5,843 bases of DNA from an uncultured beta proteobacterium (GCA_903930665.1 CAIYZI010000029.1:1-5843); one strand, 5' to 3'. Shown: positions 1 through 5,430, counted from the first letter of the stretch. Translations and numbers: made by a program. The notes: a model not told the origin generated them from the sequence alone.

Positions 1-1300
1 AGGCAATCACACCCGAACTGCGGCCTTGCTCAAAAATTTTATCGGCATCGCCACCTTCAGCATAGGAGCCAAACTCGTCCAACTCCCAAATGAATGGAGG
101 TATTGGAGCAGTTTTATCATCTCCTTTCCATCCTGGGCGGCAGTTCTCATCCATTGCTTGAATTTCTGCAATTGCACCACGTAGATCGCTTACAAACATC
201 TTACCGATAATTCTAGCTTCTTCAGGCTTCCCCATTGTTGGTAGAGCTACATAGATAATTTTCTTATCTAGGATATTTTGAACTAGGTTAATTTCAGGGT
301 CATAGCTATTGCAGACATATTTAAACGAGCCATTGGTAAACATGCCCATACGAGCCACAATGCCAGAAAATTCCTTCTTTAGTAAATTGACGTCAATTTT
401 GGGGTCATCTTCCCCGGCTATGATTCGCTCATAGCCATCCATCCAAGTAAAGAAGGTTTTGATCGCATCTTTATTTTTATGCTCTGGAACGGATACCCAC
501 TGCTTGAGCTGCATTAAAGCACGCCGATTGGAAAGAATAAGACAAAGATCTTCAAAGCAGTATGGTCTACCAAGGCATTTAATAGCGCCTACAATGTTCG
601 TTAAAGCGGTCAACACAAGACTTCGGTAGTAATCGGCTGCTCCTGATACTGCCGGCATTAAGGTCATGATTTTTGAAACTACTGCGCCTGTGTCACCGTA
701 CAAAATTGCGTTCCAGCTATTGCTGTTACTCTCATCGGCAGGATTAAGGAGCAAGAAATCTTCTCTACGACCGCAAAGGCAAGCAAACCAGTAAATCAAT
801 TTTTGCGTTTTGGAATCTAACTTTCCGTCCATAAATCCAAGACCACCACCACGCATGATTTGTTGGAATGCAATCACGAGCACTCCAATAACTGTTTTAC
901 CGGAACCGGTTGTGCCAAAGGTATAAGCATGGTGCCCAAGCAAGCCCATAGGCAATCGCAAGGGTAGTCCTTTATCGGTTGTATACCCAAGCAAAATATC
1001 AGTATCTTCGGCGGCAAATGGTTCAGAGCTTTGAAATTCCCGCCAGAATTGATCATTATTCTTTAGCTTAAATCGGTTGGTTTGGTGATAGATTTTCACG
1101 ATTGCCCTAGCAAACAAGAGGGCGCAAATTGCTGCCGAACTAATGCCAAATAAATAAATTGGCGTTGTTGAAAAACCAAAAAACATTCCAGATATTGCAT
1201 GTGCTATGCCTGGAGTAGTTATTGCAATGCTCATTGCCATGCCCACGAATGGCAGGGCCTGCTCTCGACCCCCAATATTAATTTTTTTGAGGTCCCGCAT
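1..1300 (-). CDS. Type IV coupling protein (VirD4/TraD/DotL-like ATPase), C-terminus beyond window
   Basis: The frame is open from an ATG at 1300..1298 to the left edge, giving 433 residues without the C-terminus. Two hydrophobic segments near residues 14-36 and 47-68 look like the N-terminal membrane anchor of coupling proteins. A Walker A P-loop GTTGSGKT lies at residues 129-136, followed by GLGFMDGK (153-160). A Walker B-like WELDEF lies at 405-410 with FEQGRSSG at 423-430, the usual pairing in VirD4/TraG/TraD ATPases. The MDGK and GRREDFLLLN stretches recall the DotL/IcmO and IncI TrbC branch; that placement is from memory. The family is a hexameric inner-membrane motor that brings relaxase-bound DNA or effectors to a type IV secretion channel. 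The start is uncertain: no clear Shine-Dalgarno precedes the ATG, and an in-frame GTG at 1309..1307 is possible. The gene begins 19 bases after the HTH gene, so co-transcription is likely. The class is confident, the subfamily is not. Confidence 0.85.
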   Translation of the reverse strand, partial: MRDLKKINIGGREQALPFVGMAMSIAITTPGIAHAISGMFFGFSTTPIYLFGISSAAICALLFARAIVKIYHQTNRFKLKNNDQFWREFQSSEPFAAEDTDILLGYTTDKGLPLRLPMGLLGHHAYTFGTTGSGKTVIGVLVIAFQQIMRGGGLGFMDGKLDSKTQKLIYWFACLCGRREDFLLLNPADESNSNSWNAILYGDTGAVVSKIMTLMPAVSGAADYYRSLVLTALTNIVGAIKCLGRPYCFEDLCLILSNRRALMQLKQWVSVPEHKNKDAIKTFFTWMDGYERIIAGEDDPKIDVNLLKKEFSGIVARMGMFTNGSFKYVCNSYDPEINLVQNILDKKIIYVALPTMGKPEEARIIGKMFVSDLRGAIAEIQAMDENCRPGWKGDDKTAPIPPFIWELDEFGSYAEGGDADKIFEQGRSSGVIA

Positions 1301-1319
1301 GAATCGCACTAATGTGTAA

Positions 1320-1775
1320 TTAGGATTTAAGATGGCACTCATTTTTTGCAATGTAGAAGTAATGATTGGTCATGGATATAGGCTTGTTTTTATCAATGGG
1401 CAATAAATAGTATTTTTTAAGGCTTGCTTCAATTTGATGGTCTTTTAAACCCTGCTCTATCAATGCTTCAATAGCAACCTCATAAATAGAAACCCACTCA
1501 GGTAGAGAGAGTGCAAAGCCCATACCCCTTTTAATGGTGTTTGTTTTCTTGGTGTACCAGCGCTTTTTTAATTTATACAACCCCATTAACTTTGTTTGGC
1601 TCTCGGTAAGACCACGGTGCAGTTGCAAACTCTTACCGCCGTCCCATCGCGTTAATCCACTTTTGCATAGCGCATGACTAATGGCTTGCCTGCTAACCTT
1701 CAGATCAGCAGCCACTTGAGACTGAGTACAGCCAGCCGAAAAAAGGGCGATTGCTTTTTTAATGTCTATTTTCAA
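1320..1775 (-). CDS. Small helix-turn-helix DNA-binding protein, unassigned
   Basis: A 151-residue protein. Residues 9-36 (CTQSQVAADLKVSRQAISHAL core) form a helix-turn-helix of the kind found at the end of Hin-type resolvases and in Trp-repressor-like folds. A strongly basic segment follows at about 68-84. The remainder (90-151) has no motif I recognise. The start is TTG at 1775..1773. An in-frame TAG lies 12 bases upstream and there is no in-frame ATG between, so TTG is the best choice. The ribosome site is weak (AGAAAAGC). A near-consensus promoter lies about 25 bases upstream. It is the first gene of a pair with the coupling ATPase, which suggests a transfer-gene regulator or a relaxosome accessory DNA-binding protein. 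That role is inferred from position only. Confidence 0.7.
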   Translation of the reverse strand: MKIDIKKAIALFSAGCTQSQVAADLKVSRQAISHALCKSGLTRWDGGKSLQLHRGLTESQTKLMGLYKLKKRWYTKKTNTIKRGMGFALSLPEWVSIYEVAIEALIEQGLKDHQIEASLKKYYLLPIDKNKPISMTNHYFYIAKNECHLKS

Positions 1776-1799
1776 TTTGCTTTTCTATATATTGAAATG

Positions 1800-1830
1800 A
1801 TTATAACAACGGAATAGAAGGGGATGTCAA
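1800..1830 (-). promoter_or_regulatory. Near-consensus sigma70 promoter for the HTH/coupling-ATPase pair
   Basis: On the minus strand a perfect -35 TTGACA (1830..1825) and a perfect -10 TATAAT (1805..1800) are separated by 19 bases. TG sits one base before the -10, forming an extended -10 (TGTTATAAT) that would compensate for the long spacer. Transcription would start near 1793, leaving a leader of roughly 18 bases before the TTG start at 1775. Confidence 0.7.
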
Positions 1831-1837
1831 CCTCCCC
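1820..1837. promoter_or_regulatory. Inverted repeat over the -35 box, candidate repressor operator
   Basis: GGGGA at 1820-1824 and TCCCC at 1833-1837 are perfect 5-base inverted arms with an 8-base spacer that contains the -35 hexamer of the leftward promoter. A protein bound here would block RNA polymerase. The adjacent divergent XRE gene is the obvious candidate, and the HTH protein itself is the other. A second ATGTCA, the motif inside this site (1824-1829), recurs at 1851-1856, 27 bases away, and may be a second half-site. Binding is inferred. Confidence 0.45.
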
Positions 1838-1901
1838 GTCTTTATGGAGTATGTCACCCAAATCCCGTGGACTCAAAGTCGAAGTGCTTTGATTATCGGG
1901 T

Positions 1902-2144
1902 ATGCACAATAATTCTGAAACCCCACATTTAGACCCAAAAATTCTATTTGGACAGCGTTTACGCGAGCTTCGGCTGAAATCGGGTCTATCTCAAGAAAAA
2001 CTAGCGCTAATTGCCGAAATAGATAGAACTTACGTTAGTGATTGTGAAAACGGGAGGCGCAACACCTCTTTGGAGCTTATTTATAGATTTGCTAGGGCGC
2101 TTGGAGTTAAGCCTTGGGAGCTTTTAATGGCTTCCGCCAGTTAG
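1902..2144 (+). CDS. XRE-family transcriptional regulator (80 aa)
   Basis: A complete single-domain HTH_3/XRE protein. FGQRLRELRLKSGLSQEKLA (16-35) forms helices 1-2, DRTYVSDCENGRRN (41-54) holds the recognition helix and its characteristic turn, and SLELIYRFARALGV (56-69) forms helices 4-5. About 15 N-terminal residues precede the domain and almost nothing follows it, so it probably binds as a dimer like phage Cro-type or restriction-modification controller proteins of similar length. No strong Shine-Dalgarno is visible; only CGGGT lies just before the ATG at 1902. It is divergent from the leftward HTH/coupling pair and separated from it by the promoter and operator region. I infer that it represses the transfer promoter and perhaps itself. 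Fold assignment is firm, target is inferred. Confidence 0.88.
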   Translation: MHNNSETPHLDPKILFGQRLRELRLKSGLSQEKLALIAEIDRTYVSDCENGRRNTSLELIYRFARALGVKPWELLMASAS

Positions 2145-2201
2145 CAGGGTGGATGTTGAAAAGTGGTATGTTTAACTTTTGCCTTTTGACGCCAACCCAT
2201 T

Positions 2202-2372
2202 ATGACCAATAATTCAAAAAATTTAGATGCTCTAGAAAAAACAATCAATGCTAAAAAGGTGGGCGATATCGTCATTGATGCTTTGCAAGAAATTCTGCCT
2301 CATGTTCGGGGTGCGAGTACTGCCGAGAAGGTGAGCTATGCCGTAATGATTAAATCCACCTTAATGAAGTGA
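2202..2372 (+). CDS. Short hypothetical ORF, probably cut at its 3' end by insertion-sequence DNA
   Basis: A 56-codon ORF runs from ATG 2202 to TGA 2370-2372, preceded in frame by a TGA at 2187-2189. The protein is mixed helical and slightly polar (KKVGDIVIDALQEILPHVRG in the middle, residues 18-37), with no recognised domain. It begins 57 bases after the XRE gene on the same strand, so the two may be co-transcribed. Its last codons (ATG AAG TGA) coincide with TGAAGTGACCCCC, which looks like the terminal repeat of an IS3-family element. The stop codon therefore probably comes from the insertion and the original gene was longer. No clear ribosome site is seen. It may be a gene remnant. Confidence 0.4.
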   Translation: MTNNSKNLDALEKTINAKKVGDIVIDALQEILPHVRGASTAEKVSYAVMIKSTLMK

Positions 2373-2430
2373 CCCCCAAAAGTTGGACAACATGTCTAAC
2401 TAAGGGGGTTTTGTTTTATGAGCAAGCAAT
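2365..2430 (+). mobile_element. Remnant of an IS3-family left end with the start of orfA
   Basis: TGAAGTGACCCCC followed by AAAAGTTGGACA resembles terminal repeats common in IS3-family elements of Burkholderiales. It is followed by a short leader, a Shine-Dalgarno AAGGGGG (2402-2408) and an ATG encoding MSKQ, the usual opening of IS3 OrfA proteins. The rest of orfA and orfB is absent: after MSKQ the frame switches to an IS1595-type transposase. The exact ends cannot be fixed from this sequence alone, and family recognition is from memory. Confidence 0.55.
2373..2408 (+). repeat. Stable hairpin at the IS end covering the ribosome binding site
   Basis: Inner arms AGTTGGACA (2381-2389) and TGTCTAACT (2393-2401) pair with one wobble around a 3-base loop. 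Outer arms CCCCC (2373-2377) and GGGGG (2404-2408) extend the stem across a small AAA/AA internal loop. The GGGGG arm is the core of the Shine-Dalgarno for the ATG at 2418. The T-rich run TTTTGTTTT right after it makes the structure terminator-like. Read-through transcripts from outside would fold it, which would limit transposase translation, a strategy known from other insertion sequences; its use here is inferred. Confidence 0.55.
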
Positions 2431-2801
2431 TTATTGAGCCTGGCTCAACCGTCATGACGGATGAAGGTCCAGCCTTTAGTAGGCTATCAGAATGGTTTGA
2501 GCATCAAACGGTTCAGCATGCCATTGAATTTTCTACGATTGATGGCGTTAGCGACAATCAGGCTGAGAGCTATTTTTCTAGGATGCGGCGCCATACCTTT
2601 GGAGTATCGCATCGCATTGAACCAAAGTACATGGCTGATATTGCCAATGAAATGGCATGGCGTGAAGATGTCAGGCGAAACACCATGAGAGAAAATCTAA
2701 ATCTGCTACTTGGTTCAGTCTTTAAGCGCGGCAAATCCCAATGGTGGCGTGGATACTGGCAAGGCGTTAATCGTCCCACAGAGCTGCTATGGGTGATTTA
2801 G
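2418..2801 (+). pseudogene. IS1595-family (ISXO2-like) transposase, C-terminal fragment fused to an IS3 orfA start
   Basis: The 127-residue ORF holds the C-terminal half of an ISXO2-like DDE transposase. PGSTVMTDEGPAF (8-20) contains the second catalytic Asp (D15). DNQAESYFSRMRR (46-58) contains the third acidic residue (E50). WREDVRRN (81-88) and the GYWQ ending (112-115) are also family hallmarks. Complete members are roughly 300 residues, with an N-terminal zinc ribbon and a first catalytic Asp; both are missing, so the product should be inactive. The first four codons and the ribosome site look like an IS3-family orfA, so the frame appears to be a chimera from a deletion between two elements. 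The last residues (after about 117) may be flanking sequence. It overlaps the 3' end of the opposing 202-codon gene by 35 bases. Family call is confident; the seam at about residue 4 is inferred. Confidence 0.8.
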
Positions 2802-3375
2802 TAATGTATTGAGAATTGGCGCTATTCATAACCCATTTGCCTTCAGCCCCTTTAGGGGTTGGAAGGCGCGTGATCTTCTGTGCATAGGCCAAACCTTTTA
2901 GTCGGCAGCGTACGCTTTCCTTGAAAGCGGGAAATTGCTCTTCCGACAAATTGACTTCACACTGTTTGGCAACATAGATAGCAATTTGGGTGGTGAGAAG
3001 CGGTTTGCCATTAGCAATCTTCAAGCACTTATGAATATTGCGCGTAACTGCGCCATAGCTGGTGATGCGGATTGCTTCTTGGCCCCGCAATGGCTCAAGC
3101 AACTCAGGATTAATTTGAATGGCGTGCAGAGATAAAGACCGATCAATCGCTTCAAGATCAGCTTCTAGCATGCGCATCTGGGTTGGGGTGACTGAGCGCT
3201 GATAGTCGTAACGCTCTTTGGCTAGCATGAGCTCTTGCTCGGCCTTGCTAATCTTTTCCCGCAAAGCCCGCATCGTTTGCGGATAGGATTTCTCGAGCTT
3301 TTGAAGATCCCCCATGAGGCGGGATCGTTTATCTAAGAGCCACTTTAAAGATGATGGAGTTCTAATTTCTGACAT
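2767..3375 (-). CDS. Hypothetical protein: N-terminal coiled coil plus winged-helix-like domain
   Basis: A 202-residue protein of unknown function. Residues about 10-80 are charged and heptad-like (LLDKRSRLMGDLQKLEK and similar), typical of a coiled coil that would dimerise. Residues about 106-185 have the layout of a winged-helix domain: helix, GKPLLTTQIAIYVAKQ helix-turn-helix, VRCRLKGLAYAQKITRL, then a short GKWVM wing. I recall similar proteins as hypothetical genes in accessory regions of betaproteobacteria; I cannot name a function. GAGGT lies immediately before the ATG, unusually close for a ribosome site. The last 11 codons or so lie inside the antisense transposase fragment, so the C-terminus may have been altered by the insertion. 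It sits 45 bases downstream of the ChrA pair on the same strand, so read-through is possible. DNA binding is inferred. Confidence 0.65.
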   Translation of the reverse strand: MSEIRTPSSLKWLLDKRSRLMGDLQKLEKSYPQTMRALREKISKAEQELMLAKERYDYQRSVTPTQMRMLEADLEAIDRSLSLHAIQINPELLEPLRGQEAIRITSYGAVTRNIHKCLKIANGKPLLTTQIAIYVAKQCEVNLSEEQFPAFKESVRCRLKGLAYAQKITRLPTPKGAEGKWVMNSANSQYITKSPIAALWDD

Positions 3376-3377
3376 AC

Positions 3378-3401
3378 CTCACAGACTAAAGAATCTGCGA
3401 G
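3378..3401 (-). repeat. Hairpin just upstream of the 202-codon gene
   Basis: In the minus-strand transcript CTCGCAGA and TCTGTGAG form an 8-pair stem with one G-U wobble around an 8-base loop. The downstream arm includes the GAG of the only ribosome-site-like sequence before the ATG at 3375. It lies in the 45-base gap between the second ChrA half and this gene. It could hide the ribosome site or mark the end of the ChrA message, but it lacks a T run on the minus strand, so it is not a convincing intrinsic terminator. Confidence 0.3.
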
Positions 3402-3420
3402 ATATTTTCGAGTGCAACAG

Positions 3421-3945
3421 CTACCACATAGCGGAAATAAGCGTCCCAGCAAGTAGTGCCCATACAGGATTGGCTTTAAGACAGTAAATATAAGCTGCTC
3501 CGCCCACAATCAATGGTAGTGCAATGGAGTTGCCTAACTGTCTCGAAGCCAAATTTAACCCACTGGCTAGAAACAAACCGATAGCCAGTGGCACTAAGGC
3601 ACTTTGGACAAGTCGATATTGTGGGGTGTCAATGAATCGGTTTGCCCACTTCCCAACAATATAGGCAAGCAAACAGTCAGGAAGCAGCATGGAAAGTGTG
3701 GCCACAATAGCACCCCAAATTCCCGCTACATTCCAGCCAATAAGAGTTACTACGGTTAAATTAGGTCCTGGTGCTAACTGTGCCGTGGCGTACAACTGTG
3801 AGAAAGTTTCGTTACTCATCCAATGGTATTGATCGACTGCCGCAGATTGATAGGCAGAAAGCGCCGCATCTGAACCACCAATAGCGATCAAAGACATTTT
3901 TAAAAATGTCGTGCAGAGTTGCCAAAGGAGTAAGGATTGGCTCAT
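3421..3945 (-). CDS. chrA: Short-chain chromate transporter ChrA, second subunit
   Basis: A 174-residue membrane protein of the CHR family (Chromate_transp domain). It shows the signature of one ChrA half: AIGGS (21-25, the usual FGG region), a conserved Trp (W42), QLAPGPN (56-62), and the IGWNVAGIWGA stretch (69-79). Hydrophobic segments follow near 76-97, 112-133 and 140-173. The family exports chromate across the inner membrane, driven by the membrane potential; full-length ChrA has two such halves in one chain of about 400 residues. Here the halves are separate genes and presumably form a heterodimer of inverted topology. The ATG at 3945 overlaps the TGA of the upstream half (ATGA), which implies translational coupling. 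Substrate is inferred from the family: sulfate-like anions are not excluded. Confidence 0.88.
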   Translation of the reverse strand: MSQSLLLWQLCTTFLKMSLIAIGGSDAALSAYQSAAVDQYHWMSNETFSQLYATAQLAPGPNLTVVTLIGWNVAGIWGAIVATLSMLLPDCLLAYIVGKWANRFIDTPQYRLVQSALVPLAIGLFLASGLNLASRQLGNSIALPLIVGGAAYIYCLKANPVWALLAGTLISAMW

Positions 3946-4484
3946 CTACTTGTAATCCATTGAATCCCTATTGCAGTGGGAATTAAGGTCATGACGGTTA
4001 TCATCAATGAAATGTGAAAAAAGGTAACAAAAGCGATGGCCAATCCCATGATCACATAATCGCTCGGCAGTCTTTTGGCTTTGCCAAGCATCTTTAGTCC
4101 TGTACCCAGAAAAGTGCCTGCTGCTGCGGCGCTGGCACCAATTAAAGCGGTTTGCATATAGGGTAGTGCAGAATACTGTTCATAGGCAATGGCCAATAAA
4201 ATCACGATGATTGTCGGCAAGAACATGATGCCAGTAACGCAGACAAAAGAACCCAACCTGCCTTGATAGCGTTCACCAATCATGACCGCCATATTGATCG
4301 TATTGGCCCCTGGAATCACTTGGCCTATTCCAAGAAGCGTTGCATATTCATGATCATCAAGCCATTGACGATCTTCAATGATGGTGAGCCTAGCAACTGC
4401 CGCAACCCCACCAAACCCTAAAATGCCGATCTTGGTGTAGGTAAGAAATAGCTCTTTGAGGGAGGGGATTATTCTATGAGACAT
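3942..4484 (-). CDS. chrA: Short-chain chromate transporter ChrA, first subunit
   Basis: A 180-residue CHR-family half transporter. GFGGVAA (23-29) is the FGG signature, followed by RQWL (39-42), GQVIPGANTINMAVMIG (54-70) and ERYQGRLGS (71-79), in the expected order. Ala replaces the Pro of the PGP motif, as I recall for other single-domain ChrA subunits. Hydrophobic segments lie near 80-101, 108-132 and 142-177. It is translated first and overlaps the second half by four bases. The start ATG at 4484 is preceded by ATCCTTTT with no Shine-Dalgarno. It lies 23 bases after the stop of a lipoprotein gene, so expression probably depends on an upstream message. No chromate regulator gene (ChrB-like) is visible nearby. 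Confidence 0.9.
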   Translation of the reverse strand: MSHRIIPSLKELFLTYTKIGILGFGGVAAVARLTIIEDRQWLDDHEYATLLGIGQVIPGANTINMAVMIGERYQGRLGSFVCVTGIMFLPTIIVILLAIAYEQYSALPYMQTALIGASAAAAGTFLGTGLKMLGKAKRLPSDYVIMGLAIAFVTFFHISLMITVMTLIPTAIGIQWITSR

Positions 4485-4507
4485 AAAAGGATTGACTGCG
4501 CATTGTC

Positions 4508-4678
4508 TTAGTCGGCTATTAGCGCCTGAACCTCACTAGAAACAATCATGGCCTCATCAGTCCTGCACCCAGTAGTGCCCATATCATCTTTTGTTATTAC
4601 GCACGGCCTTTTTGAAGTCGCACTACAACCGACCAACATTCCAGCTAGGATTATTAGGGCAATAGTGCTTCTGATCAT
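4508..4678 (-). CDS. Small predicted lipoprotein (56 aa)
   Basis: ATG 4678..4676 to TAA 4510..4508. The N-terminus MIRSTIALIILAGMLVGCS is a textbook lipoprotein signal: Arg at position 3, a hydrophobic core at 5-16, and lipobox LVGC with the lipidated Cys at 18. Processing leaves about 39 residues with two more cysteines (C26 and C38), which could form a disulfide in the periplasm. The frame has a weak purine-rich ribosome site (GAAAGAATAAGA). It begins 41 bases after the 133-residue gene and ends 23 bases before the first ChrA half, so it fits in one transcription unit. No known family was recognised. In mobile elements such small lipoproteins include entry-exclusion and lysis proteins, but nothing here specifies that. 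Confidence 0.7.
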   Translation of the reverse strand: MIRSTIALIILAGMLVGCSATSKRPCVITKDDMGTTGCRTDEAMIVSSEVQALIAD

Positions 4679-4719
4679 TCTTATTCTTTCGGTTATTTGA
4701 TTGCATCTTAACTAAATTC

Positions 4720-5121
4720 TTAATCAGCATTTTCAAGCATTTGATCAATAGATTGATCTAAATTCTCAAAATTCTTGCTGCCCCATACGGATGTCATAGG
4801 CGATATTCGGATATGCCCGTCAATCATAGCCTTTTTCCATGTGGCCAATCCCCTAAGGCTTGCCCCAGCAAACACATCAACATCTGGCTGCAAAGTTTCC
4901 AAAAGAAACAGTCTAATTAAGATCCCAATGGTTTGTTCTCCGTATTTGCAGCAATACTCTGCTTTCCCATCTTCGCCAATTGCAAAACATGACCACTGAT
5001 TTTTCATAAACGGCACATGACTCTCTTTATAGGCAAGCGCATAGCCATATCGAAAAATTGTGTCCATAGCCTCTCTCGATCTGATTGGAATTGACTTCCA
5101 CTCCATAAATTCTTCTGCCAT
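4720..5121 (-). CDS. Hypothetical protein (133 aa)
   Basis: I do not recognise this family. The protein is soluble-looking, with no signal peptide or long hydrophobic segment. It has an aromatic N-terminal half, a cysteine group at C45, C57 and C58, a leucine-rich helix TIGILIRLFLLETL (64-77) and an acidic tail (NLDQSIDQMLENAD). A plausible ribosome site GGTGGGG lies 8 bases before the ATG at 5121, the best in this half of the window, so this is probably a real expressed gene and the first of the leftward unit with the lipoprotein and ChrA halves. Its promoter should lie in the repeat-rich region 5122-5430. Function is unknown. Confidence 0.6.
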   Translation of the reverse strand: MAEEFMEWKSIPIRSREAMDTIFRYGYALAYKESHVPFMKNQWSCFAIGEDGKAEYCCKYGEQTIGILIRLFLLETLQPDVDVFAGASLRGLATWKKAMIDGHIRISPMTSVWGSKNFENLDQSIDQMLENAD

Positions 5122-5250
5122 TTTTGAACCCCACCAATGAACTTTAACTTGCCTATTTTGCTACAGTAAAGAAGGCGACTTTAGCATTCACTCATCTTGG
5201 AAATGGCCGCCAATGCAAATCAATGGCATAGCAATAAATTCGTCATATAT

Positions 5251-5289
5251 CTTGAAACTTTTCTACAACACTAATTAGTGACTTGAAAC
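5251..5289. repeat. CTTGAAAC direct repeat flanking a 12-base palindrome
   Basis: CTTGAAAC occurs at 5251-5258 and 5282-5289, 31 bases apart (about three helical turns). Between them CACTAATTAGTG (5269-5280) is a perfect 12-base palindrome, of the size bound by a dimeric regulator. The second CTTGAAAC starts one base after the palindrome. Confidence 0.6.
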
Positions 5290-5319
5290 ATCAAATGCCA
5301 TCAAAAGGCATCAAATGGC
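5290..5319. repeat. Three tandem 10-base repeats (ATCAAATGGC type)
   Basis: ATCAAATGCC, ATCAAAAGGC and ATCAAATGGC follow each other without a gap at 5290, 5300 and 5310. Each differs from the consensus ATCAAATGGC by at most one base. The 10-base period places each copy on nearly the same face of the helix, as expected for cooperative protein binding. They are shorter than typical plasmid iterons. Confidence 0.7.
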
Positions 5320-5321
5320 TT

Positions 5322-5389
5322 CTATCGCTAAAAGTAATTCACAGCTTTGGCTATAAATTTATTGACTCTATTTTTATAAATAGCGATAG
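5322..5389. repeat. 9-base perfect inverted repeat CTATCGCTA/TAGCGATAG
   Basis: CTATCGCTA at 5322-5330 is the exact reverse complement of TAGCGATAG at 5381-5389, with 50 bases between. The right arm overlaps a second inverted pair, AATAGC (5379-5384) and GCTATT (5392-5397), and covers the candidate -10 GATAGT. This suggests a repressor with two sites that could loop the DNA between them. Confidence 0.55.
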
Positions 5390-5430
5390 TTGCTATTGAC
5401 AGAGTAAAAGTATTTGGACAAATAAAAATT

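Larger units (their letters stand above)
5122..5430. promoter_or_regulatory. Divergent intergenic region, 309 bases, rich in repeats
   Basis: No gene is supported here. It separates the leftward 133-residue gene from the rightward gene at 5431. Upstream of 5250 little stands out except ATCAATGGC at 5219-5227, which resembles the tandem repeats further right. From 5251 on it holds several ordered repeats, listed separately. Plus-strand promoter candidates are TTGACT (5362-5367) with GATAGT (5385-5390) at 17-base spacing, and a perfect TTGACA (5396-5401) lacking a good -10. The layout suggests a regulated divergent promoter; an origin or partition site is a weaker alternative. Confidence 0.5.

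Noticed and set aside
874..1056. 60-codon minus-strand ORF
   Set aside because: Lies in another frame inside the coupling ATPase, whose frame is continuous and carries clear motifs.
1844..1912. 22-codon ORF overlapping the XRE start, possible leader peptide
   Set aside because: No ribosome site and no recognisable attenuator features; most likely chance.
2461..2779. Additional plus and minus ORFs within the transposase fragment
   Set aside because: Alternative-frame shadows; only the 2418-2801 frame has transposase motifs.
2801..2850. Right terminal inverted repeat of the transposon fragment
   Set aside because: No sequence here matches the left IS end, so no right boundary or target duplication could be supported.
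2935..3135. 66-codon plus-strand ORF
   Set aside because: Antisense to the coiled-coil/winged-helix gene, with no ribosome site or domain.
4775..4999. 74-codon plus-strand ORF
   Set aside because: Antisense shadow of the 133-residue gene, which has the better ribosome site.
5290..5319. Tandem repeats as a CRISPR array or plasmid iterons
   Set aside because: No spacers between units, and 10 bases is too short for either typical CRISPR repeats or iterons.
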